DNA from: Mucilaginibacter gossypii
GTDB taxonomy: Bacteria; Bacteroidota; Bacteroidia; Sphingobacteriales; Sphingobacteriaceae
NCBI RefSeq assembly: GCF_900100945.1
Contig: NZ_FNCG01000001.1
Coordinates: forward strand, 496,001 to 560,000
Reading direction: 5' to 3'
DNA: 64,000 nucleotides
Shown here: in pieces, positions 43,199 through 53,108 of the stretch
How positions within the stretch are numbered: position 1 is the first letter of the stretch
Layout of the letters: every line of letters starts with the position of its first letter
Notes under the pieces: generated by a model
Seen by the model: the letters and a program-made list of their open reading frames with translations, nothing else
Told to the model about the DNA's origin: nothing
Databases searched by the model: none
Made by a program: the position numbers and the translations under genes

Positions 43199-44131
43199 TT
43201 ATTGAGAAATCTGTTCCATTTCTTTTTTATAGGTTGTTAATGCACGGATAATTGAAGCTACAATCTCATTTTGTCCTTCTTCCGAGTTAAGGTACTTTTC
43301 ATCGTCGGGGTTATTGATATAGCCGGTTTCAACCAATACTGATGGCATTGCGCTGTGGCAAAGTACGTAAATGCCCTGCTCCCTGATCCCTTCGCTACGC
43401 CTTCCATCGGTATCAACAAACTCGCCGTTAATTAAAGTAGCCAGCTTGATACTCTGCTGCCTGAACTTTCTTTTGTACTCGTTTGTTAAAATAATGGTCA
43501 TGGGGTCGTTCGGGTCCAGTGCGCCGCCGTCGAGTTCGGTCTCTTCGCCAACCTGGTTTTTTTGAATGGCGTTTTCCTCTTCGCGGGTACGGTGTAAACC
43601 ATAAACCAAAATCAGTACGCCTTTGCCCGACCTGTCCGGTACCCGAACGGTACGGTACACCGCTTTATGACGTTTGGTACCAACCTTTTCGCGAATTGTT
43701 CTGTCGGATAGCGAATTGCAATGCAGGGAAATGAAGAGCTGCCCTTTGTTTTCATTGGCTATTTCAGCCCTCCGTTCAAACGAAACATCATCTTCGGTAG
43801 TACGGGTCATTACAGCTTTCACGCCGCTTAATTCTTTTTCTATAGCGGCTTGCAATTTAAAGCCAATAGCCAGCGTTACATTCCTTTCTGACGAATAAGA
43901 GCCCGATGCACCGTGTGAATAATGACCTGTAGAGGCTGATGGTTTGCCGCCATGCCCGGGGTCGATAATAATGGTTTTGATCTTAAAACCGGTACTGTTG
44001 ACAACAGTGTCGGTTTGACGGGGAAGACTATTGGTTAAAACAGAACTGTATGATTTAAAAGGAAAAAATGAAAGGAGAACCAGCAACACCCACAAACTAT
44101 AAATCAATCTTTTCAATGCCTTATTTTTCAT
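43199..44131 (-). CDS. N-acetylmuramoyl-L-alanine amidase
   Basis: 310 residues with an N-terminal membrane/signal segment. Amidase_3 domain: zinc ligands in IIIDPGHGGKPSAS (His), RRAEIANENKGQLFISLHCNS (Glu and His) and catalytic glutamate in VLVETGYINN. An insert RVPDRSGKGVLILVYGLHRT resembles Bacteroidota-specific regions. Cleaves peptidoglycan stem peptides in the periplasm. Divergent from the LptD-like gene with 52 bases between starts. Confidence 0.92.
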   Translation of the reverse strand: MKNKALKRLIYSLWVLLVLLSFFPFKSYSSVLTNSLPRQTDTVVNSTGFKIKTIIIDPGHGGKPSASTGHYSHGASGSYSSERNVTLAIGFKLQAAIEKELSGVKAVMTRTTEDDVSFERRAEIANENKGQLFISLHCNSLSDRTIREKVGTKRHKAVYRTVRVPDRSGKGVLILVYGLHRTREEENAIQKNQVGEETELDGGALDPNDPMTIILTNEYKRKFRQQSIKLATLINGEFVDTDGRRSEGIREQGIYVLCHSAMPSVLVETGYINNPDDEKYLNSEEGQNEIVASIIRALTTYKKEMEQISQ

Positions 44132-44183
44132 TATTTTTGAACGCTGTTAACTATATCTGCAAAAATACTATTCATAATCAATT

Positions 44184-46925
44184 TTGAAATTCATAACCTT
44201 TTTTTTTCTGCTTGCAATTATATTAATAGTAAACGGACTTGCTGCTAATGCCGGCACTGTTTTAAATAACAGCCATGGCAGGAGGCCTTTAACTGATACT
44301 ATTATCAAACTTGATTCGCTTCGTGATAAGAAACTTCTTAAAGGTAAACAATCCGGCTCAATAACGCCGCTACGAAACGGTAAGCCTGTAAATTCTTTAC
44401 CTGCAAATGATACCACTAAAAAGAATAAAGGTGGCCTGCAATCAGAAGTAAAGGCAACTGCCGAGGACTCGACCCACTCAGACCGGGAGCACCAGGTTAC
44501 CTATTTTTACGGCAAGGCCCGTGTAACCTATGAAGATTTCGAGCTTGATGCAGATTATATCAGGGTTGATGATAAAAACCACCTCATATTTGCTCGGGGA
44601 AGCATTGATCCTCGTACGCACCAATATATCCGCAGGCCTATCATGAAGCAAAAAACGGATAAGCCCGTAGCATCCGATTCGCTGATTTTTAATTATCAAA
44701 CAAAAAAAGTAAAGATCTATAATCCTGCATCCGAACAGGAAGGCAACTTTATTTCGGGCGGGCAGGCAAAAAAACTCAATGATGATGAGGTTGCATACCG
44801 TAACGTTATTTTTAGTACCTGCGATTTGCCTTATCCCGATACCCACTTTGGTATAGTGATTACCCGTGGCATCGGCGAAAAGAAACGTATTATATCCGGG
44901 CCCGCTTACCTGGAGATTGAAGGGGTCCCTTTACCGCTTGCCATTCCGTTCGGTTTTTTCCCTAAGCCGGATACCAGGACATCAGGTGTTATTTTGCCAA
45001 CTTTTGGTGAGGACAACACCTTGGGGTTCTATTTAAAAGGGCTTGGATACTATATTGGTATAAGTGATTATGTTGATTTGACTACCACCGGGTCTATCTA
45101 CTCAAAGGGCTCGTATGAACTAAGCAGCACGGCACGATATCTTAAACGTTATAAATATACGGGCAACGTTACGCTAAGCTTTGGCTCGCATAACTATGGC
45201 CTTGAGGGCGACCCGGCCACTAAAGACGCTCATATTTACTGGTCGCATGTGCAGGATGCCAATGCTAACCCAGGTTCAACTTTCAGTGCTTCGGTTGATG
45301 CAGGTACTTCCGGTTTCTTCCGGAATACGCCATCGGCAAGTAACTATAATGTTAACTCCATTGCCCAAAGTAGTTTACGCTCAAGTATCGCTTATGGTAA
45401 AACCTGGGCAGGTACACCGTTTAACTTAAGTGTAGGCATTTCGCATAGCCAGGATATAGCCCGTAAAACGGTGAATATCGAATTGCCGACTATTGCCTTC
45501 GGTATGTCGTCAATAAACCCATTCGACTCTAAAAACAGGGTTGGCGAACAAAAATGGTATCAAAAAATTACCGTGAGCTATAATTTGGTAGGTACCAACA
45601 AGCTTAACGATATCCCCGAGTCCCAGTTATTTAAAGGCGAAACTTTATCAAAACGGTTACAAAATGGTTTTCAGCATACCATCCCGGTTAGTTTGGGCTT
45701 AAACGTATTAAAGTACTTTCAGTTTAATAACAGTGTTAACTATACCGAACGCTGGTATTTTCAAAGCATTAATGAAAGATTTGAAAGGGGAAGCATTGCC
45801 GGTTCAAATCAATTAATTATTGATACTATACCTGGTTTTAAGCGTGCCGGCGAGTATAGTATCAGTACAGGTATATCAACTAAATTGTACGGTACCATAA
45901 ACTTTAAACATGGTAACCTGAAAGCAATCAGGCACGTGGCTACACCGTCAATAAGTTTTAGCTATCGTCCCGACTTCAGCGACCCAAGCTTTGGCTATTA
46001 CAAAACAGCTGTTAGTACAGCCACGGTACCTTATCCGTATACCTATCAAAAATATTCTATTTTCCAGAACGGAGTTTACGGCGGCCCCTCAGCGGGTAAG
46101 CAGGCGGGTTTAAATTTCTCGGTAGATAACACGATAGAAGCTAAGGTAAAAGCGAAAAGCACGGATACATCCGGCACCGACCGAAAAATCATGATTTTAC
46201 AAGGTTTGTCGTTCTCCACCTTTTATAATTTCGCAGCCGACTCAATGAAACTTTCGGATATCTCATTTTCGGGGCATACCGCTATTTTTAATCAAAAATT
46301 AAGTATCAGTTTTTCGGGAGTGTTTAGCCCATATGTAACCAAGGTAAGCGATTCAATCTCCAATAATCAGATTGTAAGAACAAGCCGTTATATAAACAGG
46401 TATGCCTGGCAGGACGGCAAATTTCCAACTTTATCAGGTTTAAACATTTCTATGGGTGGGAGCTTGAATTCAACTAAAGCAACTCCGGGAAATGCCGCCC
46501 TGAATACTATTGCAACCATGAATCCTACCCAGGCTCAGAGATTGGCCCTGGTAAACAGCGATCCGAACGCATATGTTGACTTTAACGTACCGTGGAATAT
46601 CTCGCTCAACTACAGTTTTAGCTATCAAAACTACTTAAACAACAAAACAACCAGTAATACGCTCCAGATTTCGGGCGATGTGAACCTTACGCAAAAGTGG
46701 AAGATCCAATATTCTACTACGTATGATATAAAGGCGGCTAAATTTGCAAGCGCTACCTCGTTTTCAATATACCGCGATCTGCATTGCTGGGATCTGGCCT
46801 TTCAATGGATCCCCTTCGGTGTATACAAAATGTATAACGTAACTTTAAAAGTGAAGGCTTCTATTTTGCAGGATTTGAAACTAAGCAAGAAAAGCGATTA
46901 CAATCCACAATCATCTTTTTATTAA
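44184..46925 (+). CDS. lptD: LptD-like LPS assembly outer-membrane protein
   Basis: 913 residues with signal peptide (to about ANAG, 21-24). Residues ~95-200 form an OstA-like beta-jellyroll (HQVTYFYGKARVTYEDFELD), the rest a large barrel ending in aromatic QSSFY. Inserts LPS into the outer membrane with LptE. The frame begins with TTG at 44184; an in-frame stop two codons upstream leaves no ATG alternative, and the TTG gives the correct signal peptide. Ends 7 bases before cinA. Confidence 0.85.
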   Translation: MKFITFFFLLAIILIVNGLAANAGTVLNNSHGRRPLTDTIIKLDSLRDKKLLKGKQSGSITPLRNGKPVNSLPANDTTKKNKGGLQSEVKATAEDSTHSDREHQVTYFYGKARVTYEDFELDADYIRVDDKNHLIFARGSIDPRTHQYIRRPIMKQKTDKPVASDSLIFNYQTKKVKIYNPASEQEGNFISGGQAKKLNDDEVAYRNVIFSTCDLPYPDTHFGIVITRGIGEKKRIISGPAYLEIEGVPLPLAIPFGFFPKPDTRTSGVILPTFGEDNTLGFYLKGLGYYIGISDYVDLTTTGSIYSKGSYELSSTARYLKRYKYTGNVTLSFGSHNYGLEGDPATKDAHIYWSHVQDANANPGSTFSASVDAGTSGFFRNTPSASNYNVNSIAQSSLRSSIAYGKTWAGTPFNLSVGISHSQDIARKTVNIELPTIAFGMSSINPFDSKNRVGEQKWYQKITVSYNLVGTNKLNDIPESQLFKGETLSKRLQNGFQHTIPVSLGLNVLKYFQFNNSVNYTERWYFQSINERFERGSIAGSNQLIIDTIPGFKRAGEYSISTGISTKLYGTINFKHGNLKAIRHVATPSISFSYRPDFSDPSFGYYKTAVSTATVPYPYTYQKYSIFQNGVYGGPSAGKQAGLNFSVDNTIEAKVKAKSTDTSGTDRKIMILQGLSFSTFYNFAADSMKLSDISFSGHTAIFNQKLSISFSGVFSPYVTKVSDSISNNQIVRTSRYINRYAWQDGKFPTLSGLNISMGGSLNSTKATPGNAALNTIATMNPTQAQRLALVNSDPNAYVDFNVPWNISLNYSFSYQNYLNNKTTSNTLQISGDVNLTQKWKIQYSTTYDIKAAKFASATSFSIYRDLHCWDLAFQWIPFGVYKMYNVTLKVKASILQDLKLSKKSDYNPQSSFY

Positions 46926-46932
46926 TATAATA

Positions 46933-48180
46933 ATGCTGGCAGAAATAATTACCATCGGCGACGAGATACTTATCGGACAAATTGTTGATACCAATTCGGC
47001 CTGGATGGCCACCGAACTTAACAAGATAGGGATAAGGGTAAAGCAGATCTCATCAATAAGCGACGATAAAGAACATATCCTGAAGGCATTAGCCGAAGCT
47101 GCAAGCCGGGCCAGTATCATTTTTATTACCGGTGGACTTGGCCCTACAAAAGATGATATCACCAAAAAAACATTAGCCGAATACTTTGGTGTTGAACTTG
47201 TTGAAAACGAGGATGCATTTGCTAATGTAGAACGCATTTTTGCCAAATATAACCGCCCGTTACTGGAGATCAACAGGCAACAAGCGCTTGTTCCTGCCAA
47301 TTGCGAAGTTGTGCTTAATGAAAACGGCACTGCTCCGGGTATGTGGTTTAATCACAATGGAGTTATCTACATGTCGATGCCAGGTGTGCCATTTGAGATG
47401 ATGTACATGATGGAAGGGCAGGTATTGCCTAAAATTAAGGCTACCCTGAAGCTTCCCGTGATCATTCATAAAACGCTGCTAACCGTTGGTGAGGGTGAAT
47501 CATTTTTGGCCGAACGGATTGCAGATATCGAAAATGATTTGCCATCGCATATTAAACTAGCCTACCTGCCAAAGTTAGGACAGGTGCGTTTACGATTAAG
47601 CGCTTTTGGCGAAGATGAAGCTGCTTTGCAAAAAGAAGTTGATGCATTTGCCACCAGGTTTATTGAGCGCATAGGTTCACCGTTTGTTATTGATCAGGAC
47701 ATCCCGCTTGAAAAAGCCATCCTTGATTTGATGGAAAGTAACGGCCTTACTTTATCAGTAGCCGAAAGCTGTACCGGCGGTTATCTTTCGCACTTGTTTA
47801 CCCAACATCCGGGGTCATCGCAGGTGTTTTTAGGCGGCGCGGTTTCTTATTCGTACGAGTTAAAGGAAAGTATTTTGGGAGTAAAGAACGAAACTTTGTG
47901 GCAACATGGAGCCGTTAGTGAAGAAACTGTAAAAGAAATGGTAGAGGGGGCACTGTTGAATTTCAAATCGGATTTGGCCGTAGCTATAACCGGCGTTGCC
48001 GGCCCGGGGGGCGGTACGGAAGATAAACCCGTTGGTACTGTGTGGATTGCAGTTGCCTCAAAAGAGAAATCATTAATAAAAAAATATACATTTGGCAGTA
48101 AACGCAGGCAAAACATTGAGCGAAGTGCTGTGATGGCCCTGTCAATGTTGAATACTTTGCTTACTCAAATTAAAAAGTAA
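46933..48180 (+). CDS. cinA: CinA-family nicotinamide-nucleotide amidase
   Basis: 415 residues: N-terminal MoCF-like domain (MLAEIITIGDEILIG, FITGGLGPTKDD) and C-terminal amidase domain (SVAESCTGGYLSHLF near 278, GVAGPGGGTEDKPVGTVW). Hydrolyses NMN to nicotinic acid mononucleotide for NAD recycling and acts on ADP-ribose. It is 7 bases downstream of the LptD-like gene and 43 upstream of the E2 gene, so likely co-transcribed with the former. Confidence 0.92.
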   Translation: MLAEIITIGDEILIGQIVDTNSAWMATELNKIGIRVKQISSISDDKEHILKALAEAASRASIIFITGGLGPTKDDITKKTLAEYFGVELVENEDAFANVERIFAKYNRPLLEINRQQALVPANCEVVLNENGTAPGMWFNHNGVIYMSMPGVPFEMMYMMEGQVLPKIKATLKLPVIIHKTLLTVGEGESFLAERIADIENDLPSHIKLAYLPKLGQVRLRLSAFGEDEAALQKEVDAFATRFIERIGSPFVIDQDIPLEKAILDLMESNGLTLSVAESCTGGYLSHLFTQHPGSSQVFLGGAVSYSYELKESILGVKNETLWQHGAVSEETVKEMVEGALLNFKSDLAVAITGVAGPGGGTEDKPVGTVWIAVASKEKSLIKKYTFGSKRRQNIERSAVMALSMLNTLLTQIKK

Positions 48181-48193
48181 AGATTTAAATACC

Positions 48194-48201
48194 TAATTTT
48201 G
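48194..48201 (+). promoter_or_regulatory. -7 box for the E2 gene
   Basis: TAATTTTG matches TAnnTTTG exactly, between the cinA stop and the E2 ATG at 48224. It implies a leader of about 18 bases. No clear TTG is seen at the right distance. Confidence 0.4.
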
Positions 48202-48223
48202 GAGTTAAACTATATTCTACTGT

Positions 48224-49768
48224 ATGGCCAAATACCAGCTGTTATTGCCAAAAATGGGGGAAAGTGTTGCTGAAGCAACCGTTATCAAATGGATAAAAAA
48301 GCCGGGTGATAAGGTGAATGCCGACGATGCTGTAATGGAAATCGCTACCGATAAAGTTGACTCGGATGTGCCTTCGCCTGTAGCCGGTAAGTTAGTTGAA
48401 CAACTGTATCAGGAAAACGATGTGGTACAGGTTGGCGCAGTTATAGCGATCATTGAAACTGAAGAAGCCGAAACTGCCCAGATAAGTGTTCAGCCGGAAG
48501 AAACTCCAGTTCCTCAATCAGCCGAAGAACCCCAAATAACGGAAACAACATACCAGGAAGCTGTTCAGTTAAATGAAGCCGAAAAAGTTCCTGAAGCCGG
48601 AATAAACGAAATTCAATCTTCAGATTTATCGGGTATTCCCGGGATAGATCAGCTTGAGCAAAAAAGCTCGCCTGCTGCTTCGGTATTTAAATCCGAAGGC
48701 CGTTTTTATTCGCCCCTTGTAAGAAATATTGCCACACAGGAAGGTATCACTATTGGGGAGTTGGATAGCATCCCCGGGACGGGGTCGGATGGCCGTTTAA
48801 CCAAAGATGACCTGCTGAACTATCTGCAGGCAAAAACTCCATCAGTTCAAAATACGCATCAGTTAGCTCATGTTGAGTCGTTTACTACTCAAACTGCCGG
48901 GCAACCTGTAAAAACAGTTGAGCCTGCTAAAGAAGCACGACCGGCTGCTGAACCAGCGCCGCAACCAATAATTACTGCGGCTCCTGGACCTGCAAAAACG
49001 GAAACGCCAAAAGCTGCCCCTGTTGAGCAGCAGCCTGCTCCGGCTGTTTCTGTAACCGGCAGTGATGAGATCATAGAGATGGACAGGATGCGCCGTTTGA
49101 TTGCCGATCATATGGTGATGAGCAAACAAACATCGCCGCATGTTACCTCATTTGTTGAAGCCGATGTCACTAACCTGGTGTTATGGCGCGAAAAAGTAAA
49201 GAACAGCTTTGAAAAACGTGAAGGCGAAAAAATAACCTTTACGCCTATATTTATTGAGGCAGTAGCGAAAGCGATCAAGGATTTTCCAATGATCAATGTA
49301 TCTGTTAACGGTACTCAGATCATAAAAAAAGCGGCAATCAACATCAGCATGGCTACGGCTTTACCAAACGGTAACCTGATTGTACCGGTAATTAAAAAAG
49401 CAGATGAGCTTAACCTTGTTGGTTTAACAAAGGCCGTTAATGACCTTGCGAACCGTGCACGCAATGGCAAGTTATTGCCCGATGATGTAAAAGAAGGCAC
49501 ATTTACGATTACCAACGTTGGCTCATTTGGTAACGTAATGGGTACACCTATAATCAACCAGCCGCAGGTTGCCATTTTAGCTGTTGGCGCTATCAAGAAA
49601 AAACCTGCTGTTATTGAAACAAAAGAAGGCGATATGATCGCTATACGCCACATGATGTTCCTTTCATTATCATATGATCACCGCGTTGTAGATGGAGCTT
49701 TGGGTGGCTCGTTTGTAAGGCGTGTGGCCGATTATTTAGAGAAGTGGGACAGTAACAGGGAGGTATAG
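48224..49768 (+). CDS. 2-oxoacid dehydrogenase E2 (dihydrolipoyl acyltransferase)
   Basis: 514 residues: one lipoyl domain (1-85, lipoyl lysine in EIATDKVDSDVPSP), an acidic linker, a peripheral-subunit-binding domain (about 165-205, FYSPLVRNIATQEGITIGEL), a Pro/Ala-rich linker (~230-280), and the catalytic core ending in SYDHRVVDGALGG. Probably branched-chain 2-oxoacid or pyruvate type; E1 and E3 are not adjacent. A strong terminator follows. Confidence 0.9.
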   Translation: MAKYQLLLPKMGESVAEATVIKWIKKPGDKVNADDAVMEIATDKVDSDVPSPVAGKLVEQLYQENDVVQVGAVIAIIETEEAETAQISVQPEETPVPQSAEEPQITETTYQEAVQLNEAEKVPEAGINEIQSSDLSGIPGIDQLEQKSSPAASVFKSEGRFYSPLVRNIATQEGITIGELDSIPGTGSDGRLTKDDLLNYLQAKTPSVQNTHQLAHVESFTTQTAGQPVKTVEPAKEARPAAEPAPQPIITAAPGPAKTETPKAAPVEQQPAPAVSVTGSDEIIEMDRMRRLIADHMVMSKQTSPHVTSFVEADVTNLVLWREKVKNSFEKREGEKITFTPIFIEAVAKAIKDFPMINVSVNGTQIIKKAAINISMATALPNGNLIVPVIKKADELNLVGLTKAVNDLANRARNGKLLPDDVKEGTFTITNVGSFGNVMGTPIINQPQVAILAVGAIKKKPAVIETKEGDMIAIRHMMFLSLSYDHRVVDGALGGSFVRRVADYLEKWDSNREV

Positions 49769-49782
49769 GTTCTTAATTACAT

Positions 49783-49827
49783 AAAAACATGACACGCCGG
49801 GCAAACTGTTCGGCGTGTCGTGTTTTT
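49783..49827 (+). terminator. Strong terminator of the E2 gene
   Basis: GACACGCCG/CGGCGTGTC core of nine pairs extends outward through A-rich/T-rich bases to at least 15 pairs and ends in TTTTT. It sits 14 bases past the E2 stop. Confidence 0.85.
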
Positions 49828-49953
49828 AGACCATGCGTTTCATTATTGACAAAATTGAATTTTAAATTTGTACTAATGAAGCACATAAATAACCACCAGG
49901 GTCCAAAACCCCGTAAATGATGCTTATTGGGTAAATTGTGTGAAAATTCGTAT

Positions 49954-49961
49954 TAACTTTG
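49954..49961 (+). promoter_or_regulatory. -7 box near the pcm start
   Basis: TAACTTTG ends nine bases before the pcm ATG at 49971, so the leader would be about five bases long. Potential TTG elements are at 15 or 24 bases, both outside the best range. Confidence 0.4.
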
Positions 49962-49970
49962 CCTTTGAAA

Positions 49971-50630
49971 ATGGCTTACAAGTATACTGATAATTACCGC
50001 GAACAGGGTGCCCGTAAAAGGCTTGTGGATGTTTTGAGAAAGAAGGGGATTGGCGACGAACACGTTTTAGAGGCTATTGGCAAGGTAAAACGTCATTGCT
50101 TTTTTGATGAAACTTTCTGGAACCAGGCTTACAGGGATATTGCGTTCCCGATAGGCGAAGGACAAACCATATCGCAGCCCTATACTGTGGCCTATCAGAC
50201 CGAGCTATTGCATATCCGAAAAGGAGATAAAGTACTTGAAATAGGCACAGGCTCGGGATATCAAACCTGTGTCCTGCTTGAACTTGGAGCTAATGTTTAC
50301 ACTATTGAACGCCAGGAAAAGCTCTATCACCGCACCAAATACGTATTGCCAAATGAAATGGGTTACAATGCCCGTTTTTTCCTGGGAGATGGCTCTGTTG
50401 GAATAGCCGAACACGCACCTTATGATAAGATCATTGTTACCGCCGGAGCACCCACCGTGCCCGAAGTGCTGTTAAAGCAACTAAAAATAGGCGGCATCCT
50501 GGTTATCCCGGTTGGGGATGAAGAAACCCAAAAGATGGTTACAATACTAAAAGTGGGAGATAACGATTATGAAAAGATTGTGCTGGACACCTTTAGGTTT
50601 GTACCATTGGTAGGGGATAAGGCTTGGTAG
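49971..50630 (+). CDS. pcm: Protein-L-isoaspartate O-methyltransferase
   Basis: Repairs isoaspartyl residues using SAM. 219 residues from the ATG at 49971 (MAYKYTDNYREQG); an earlier in-frame TTG adds four residues and is less likely. FPIGEGQTISQPYTVAY, SAM motif VLEIGTGSGYQT and the DKIIVTAGAP stretch identify the family. Convergent with smpB across an inverted repeat. Confidence 0.93.
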   Translation: MAYKYTDNYREQGARKRLVDVLRKKGIGDEHVLEAIGKVKRHCFFDETFWNQAYRDIAFPIGEGQTISQPYTVAYQTELLHIRKGDKVLEIGTGSGYQTCVLLELGANVYTIERQEKLYHRTKYVLPNEMGYNARFFLGDGSVGIAEHAPYDKIIVTAGAPTVPEVLLKQLKIGGILVIPVGDEETQKMVTILKVGDNDYEKIVLDTFRFVPLVGDKAW

Positions 50631-50631
50631 G

Positions 50632-50725
50632 AGATTTCGGATTTCGAATTTTCGATTTCGGAATTAAGAATTATCATGATTTCATTTAAATAAATCCTAA
50701 ATCGAAATTCCCAATTCCGAAATCA
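50632..50725. repeat. Inverted word repeat between pcm and smpB
   Basis: Exact 12-bp arms gatttcggaatt (50654-50665) and aattccgaaatc (50713-50724), with further copies of the word gatttcg/cgaaat in each half. Lies between two convergent stops and could end both transcripts. Confidence 0.65.
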
Positions 50726-50727
50726 AT

Positions 50728-51180
50728 TTACCTTTTCATCACTCTGTCCAGTTCAATCTTGGTATCGCGTTCCTTCATGGTTTCGCGTTTATCGTATGTC
50801 TTTTTACCTTGTGCAAGGCCAATTTCAAGTTTGGCAAATCCCCGTTCGCTGATAAATAACGCCAGGGGGACTATGGTCAACCCCCGTTCTTCGCCACGGG
50901 TCTGGAGTTTTTTTAGCTCTTTTTTATTTAACAGCAGGATGCGGTCGCGCTTGGCCTCATGGTTATAGAACGAGCCGAATGAATATTCAGAGATATGCAG
51001 GTTGCGTACATATAACTGGTTATTAATGAATGTACAAAAAGCGTCATTAATGTTAGCCTTCCCCTGCCTTATCGACTTGATCTCGGTGCCGAGCAACTGT
51101 ATGCCTGCCACATACTTATCAAGTATATGATACTCAAAGTAGGCTTTTTTATTTTTTATATAGATGTTATCCTGGCTCAT
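50728..51180 (-). CDS. smpB: SmpB tmRNA-binding protein
   Basis: 150 residues, the usual size. Oligonucleotide-binding beta-barrel with IKNKKAYFEYHILDKYVAGI, GTEIKSIRQGKANI, and the basic C-terminal tail KKTYDKRETMKERD that enters the mRNA channel. Works with tmRNA in ribosome rescue; no tmRNA gene is visible in this window. Follows mntH by 26 bases on the same strand, but functional linkage is not implied. Confidence 0.95.
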   Translation of the reverse strand: MSQDNIYIKNKKAYFEYHILDKYVAGIQLLGTEIKSIRQGKANINDAFCTFINNQLYVRNLHISEYSFGSFYNHEAKRDRILLLNKKELKKLQTRGEERGLTIVPLALFISERGFAKLEIGLAQGKKTYDKRETMKERDTKIELDRVMKR

Positions 51181-51206
51181 AATTATTCAGCCGCAAACTT
51201 ACAAAA

Positions 51207-53108
51207 TTAGTTTGACTGTGGCTTTACCACTAGTACCGGCACATTAACCTTGTGCCTTACAGAGTTTACAGTGGTGCCAAATATGAGGTCTTTCAAAGCT
51301 TTGTGTCCGTGCGAGCCCATGACAATGAAATCAATTTTTTCATTCTTTACAATTTCGGCTATGGCACTGGCCGGATTGCCGTAACCAATTTGTCCCTGGG
51401 CATTGTAGCCAAGGTTTTTTAATGTGCAAACATATTTATCGAGGTTGTTAAAATCAATTTGGGTTTCATTATCCAGCACCTGGCCGCCATAGTAACGCGC
51501 ACCAGCAGTTTCAACAACGTGTATCAATGTATAATCGGCTTTTTTACCTCCCTGCATAATAGCATGCCGGAGGCAATCGGTATCATTCTTTGAAAAATCT
51601 ATGGTTATGGCTATGTGGCTGTAAGTTATCGCATCAAGCTCGGTAATGGCATTGGCTATCCCATGTGGTACAATAGCCGGCCTGTCATGATGTTTAAATA
51701 ATAATGGCCGTATAAAAACGTAGATCAGTAATAGCGCTATGCCGATAACAATGGGAACCACTACGGCATAAATCCATACCGGTGATGGGGTTCCGTTTAC
51801 CCAATCGCCAATTTGTTCATATACCAGTTTGGCGTTTAATGCAACGATTAATAAAGCACTTGCCCAGGCCAATGCTCTTGTTTGGAAATTGATGGTAAAC
51901 TTGCCCATTCTTTTTCGGTCGGAGGTGAAATGGATGAGGGGGATTACCGCAAAACCCAACTGAAGGCTTAATACAACCTGGCTTAAGATCAGGAGTTTTC
52001 CTAAACCTTCCTCGCCATAAAAAAGTATGGTGAACACTGCCGGTACAATAGCCAATACACGGGTAAGCAGGCGGCGTAACCAGGGCTCTATCCGCAGGTT
52101 AATATGCCCTTCCATAATGATTTGGCCGGCAAGTGTACCGGTAATGGTTGAGCTTTGACCCGAGGCAATAAGCGCAATGGCAAATAAAGTAGGCGCTATT
52201 GCACCGAAAATATGCTCCAGCAGCTTGAATGCATCCTGGATCTCCGCTACTTCAAAATAACCGTTCCTGAAAAAGGCGCTTGCTGCTAATATCAAAATAG
52301 CCGCATTCACAAAAAAAGCAAGATTTAGGGCTACAACAGTATCAAAAAGATTAAACTTAATCGCCGCCCTGAAGCCTTCTTCGCTACGGGTTATTTGGCG
52401 GGTTTGCACCAGTGATGAATGCAGGTATAAGTTATGCGGCATTACTGTAGCGCCAATAATGCCTATAGCTATATAAAGCATTTGCTGGCTTATTTTATCA
52501 CCTTTAAACAGATTGCCGGGAATAAAACCCTTTGCTACTTCTATTACATCGGGCTTAACAATAAACATTTCGACCAAAAAAGAGAGCCCGACTATAAAGA
52601 TCATCGAAATAATAAAACCTTCGAGCTTGCGCATACCCTTATTCATGAGGTAGAGCATCAGTACAGTATCGGTGATGGTAAGCGATACACCCCAGATTAA
52701 CGGAAGGTGAAACAGTAGCTTTAACCCAATGGCCATGCCAATAATTTCGGCCAGGTCACATGCTATAATGGCTATTTGTGCCAGTATATACAGGCAAAAG
52801 TTTACAAAACGGGGATAGGCATTTTTGGAGGCCTGTGCAAGGTCGAGCCCGCGCACTATCCCCAATCGGGCTGCCAGTGATTGCAGCAGAAGGGCAATCA
52901 TGTTGGATATAAACAATACCCAGATCAGCTTATATCCAAAAGCACTGCCTCCTGCGATATCCGTTGCCCAATTTCCCGGATCCATATAGCCCACGCTCAC
53001 CAGGTAAGCCGGGCCCAGGAAAGCCATCAGCTTACGCCAGCCGCTTTTGTTTTCGGTGGTTACTGATCCGTGTACATTGCCTAAAGATTCGTTGTGTGTA
53101 TTGTTCAT
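51207..53108 (-). CDS. mntH: NRAMP manganese transporter fused to a UspA domain
   Basis: 633 residues. Residues ~25-470 form the NRAMP transporter: metal-binding DPGNWATD (43-50) and the helix-6 IGATVMPHNLYLHS. Residues ~490-633 form a universal-stress UspA domain with the ATP-loop VMGSHGHKALKDLIFGT. Typical MntH lacks this tail, so the protein is about 200 residues longer. The transporter brings Mn2+/Fe2+ into the cell; the Usp tail could report nucleotide status. Its ATG overlaps the mntR stop by four bases (ATGA). Confidence 0.9.
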   Translation of the reverse strand: MNNTHNESLGNVHGSVTTENKSGWRKLMAFLGPAYLVSVGYMDPGNWATDIAGGSAFGYKLIWVLFISNMIALLLQSLAARLGIVRGLDLAQASKNAYPRFVNFCLYILAQIAIIACDLAEIIGMAIGLKLLFHLPLIWGVSLTITDTVLMLYLMNKGMRKLEGFIISMIFIVGLSFLVEMFIVKPDVIEVAKGFIPGNLFKGDKISQQMLYIAIGIIGATVMPHNLYLHSSLVQTRQITRSEEGFRAAIKFNLFDTVVALNLAFFVNAAILILAASAFFRNGYFEVAEIQDAFKLLEHIFGAIAPTLFAIALIASGQSSTITGTLAGQIIMEGHINLRIEPWLRRLLTRVLAIVPAVFTILFYGEEGLGKLLILSQVVLSLQLGFAVIPLIHFTSDRKRMGKFTINFQTRALAWASALLIVALNAKLVYEQIGDWVNGTPSPVWIYAVVVPIVIGIALLLIYVFIRPLLFKHHDRPAIVPHGIANAITELDAITYSHIAITIDFSKNDTDCLRHAIMQGGKKADYTLIHVVETAGARYYGGQVLDNETQIDFNNLDKYVCTLKNLGYNAQGQIGYGNPASAIAEIVKNEKIDFIVMGSHGHKALKDLIFGTTVNSVRHKVNVPVLVVKPQSN

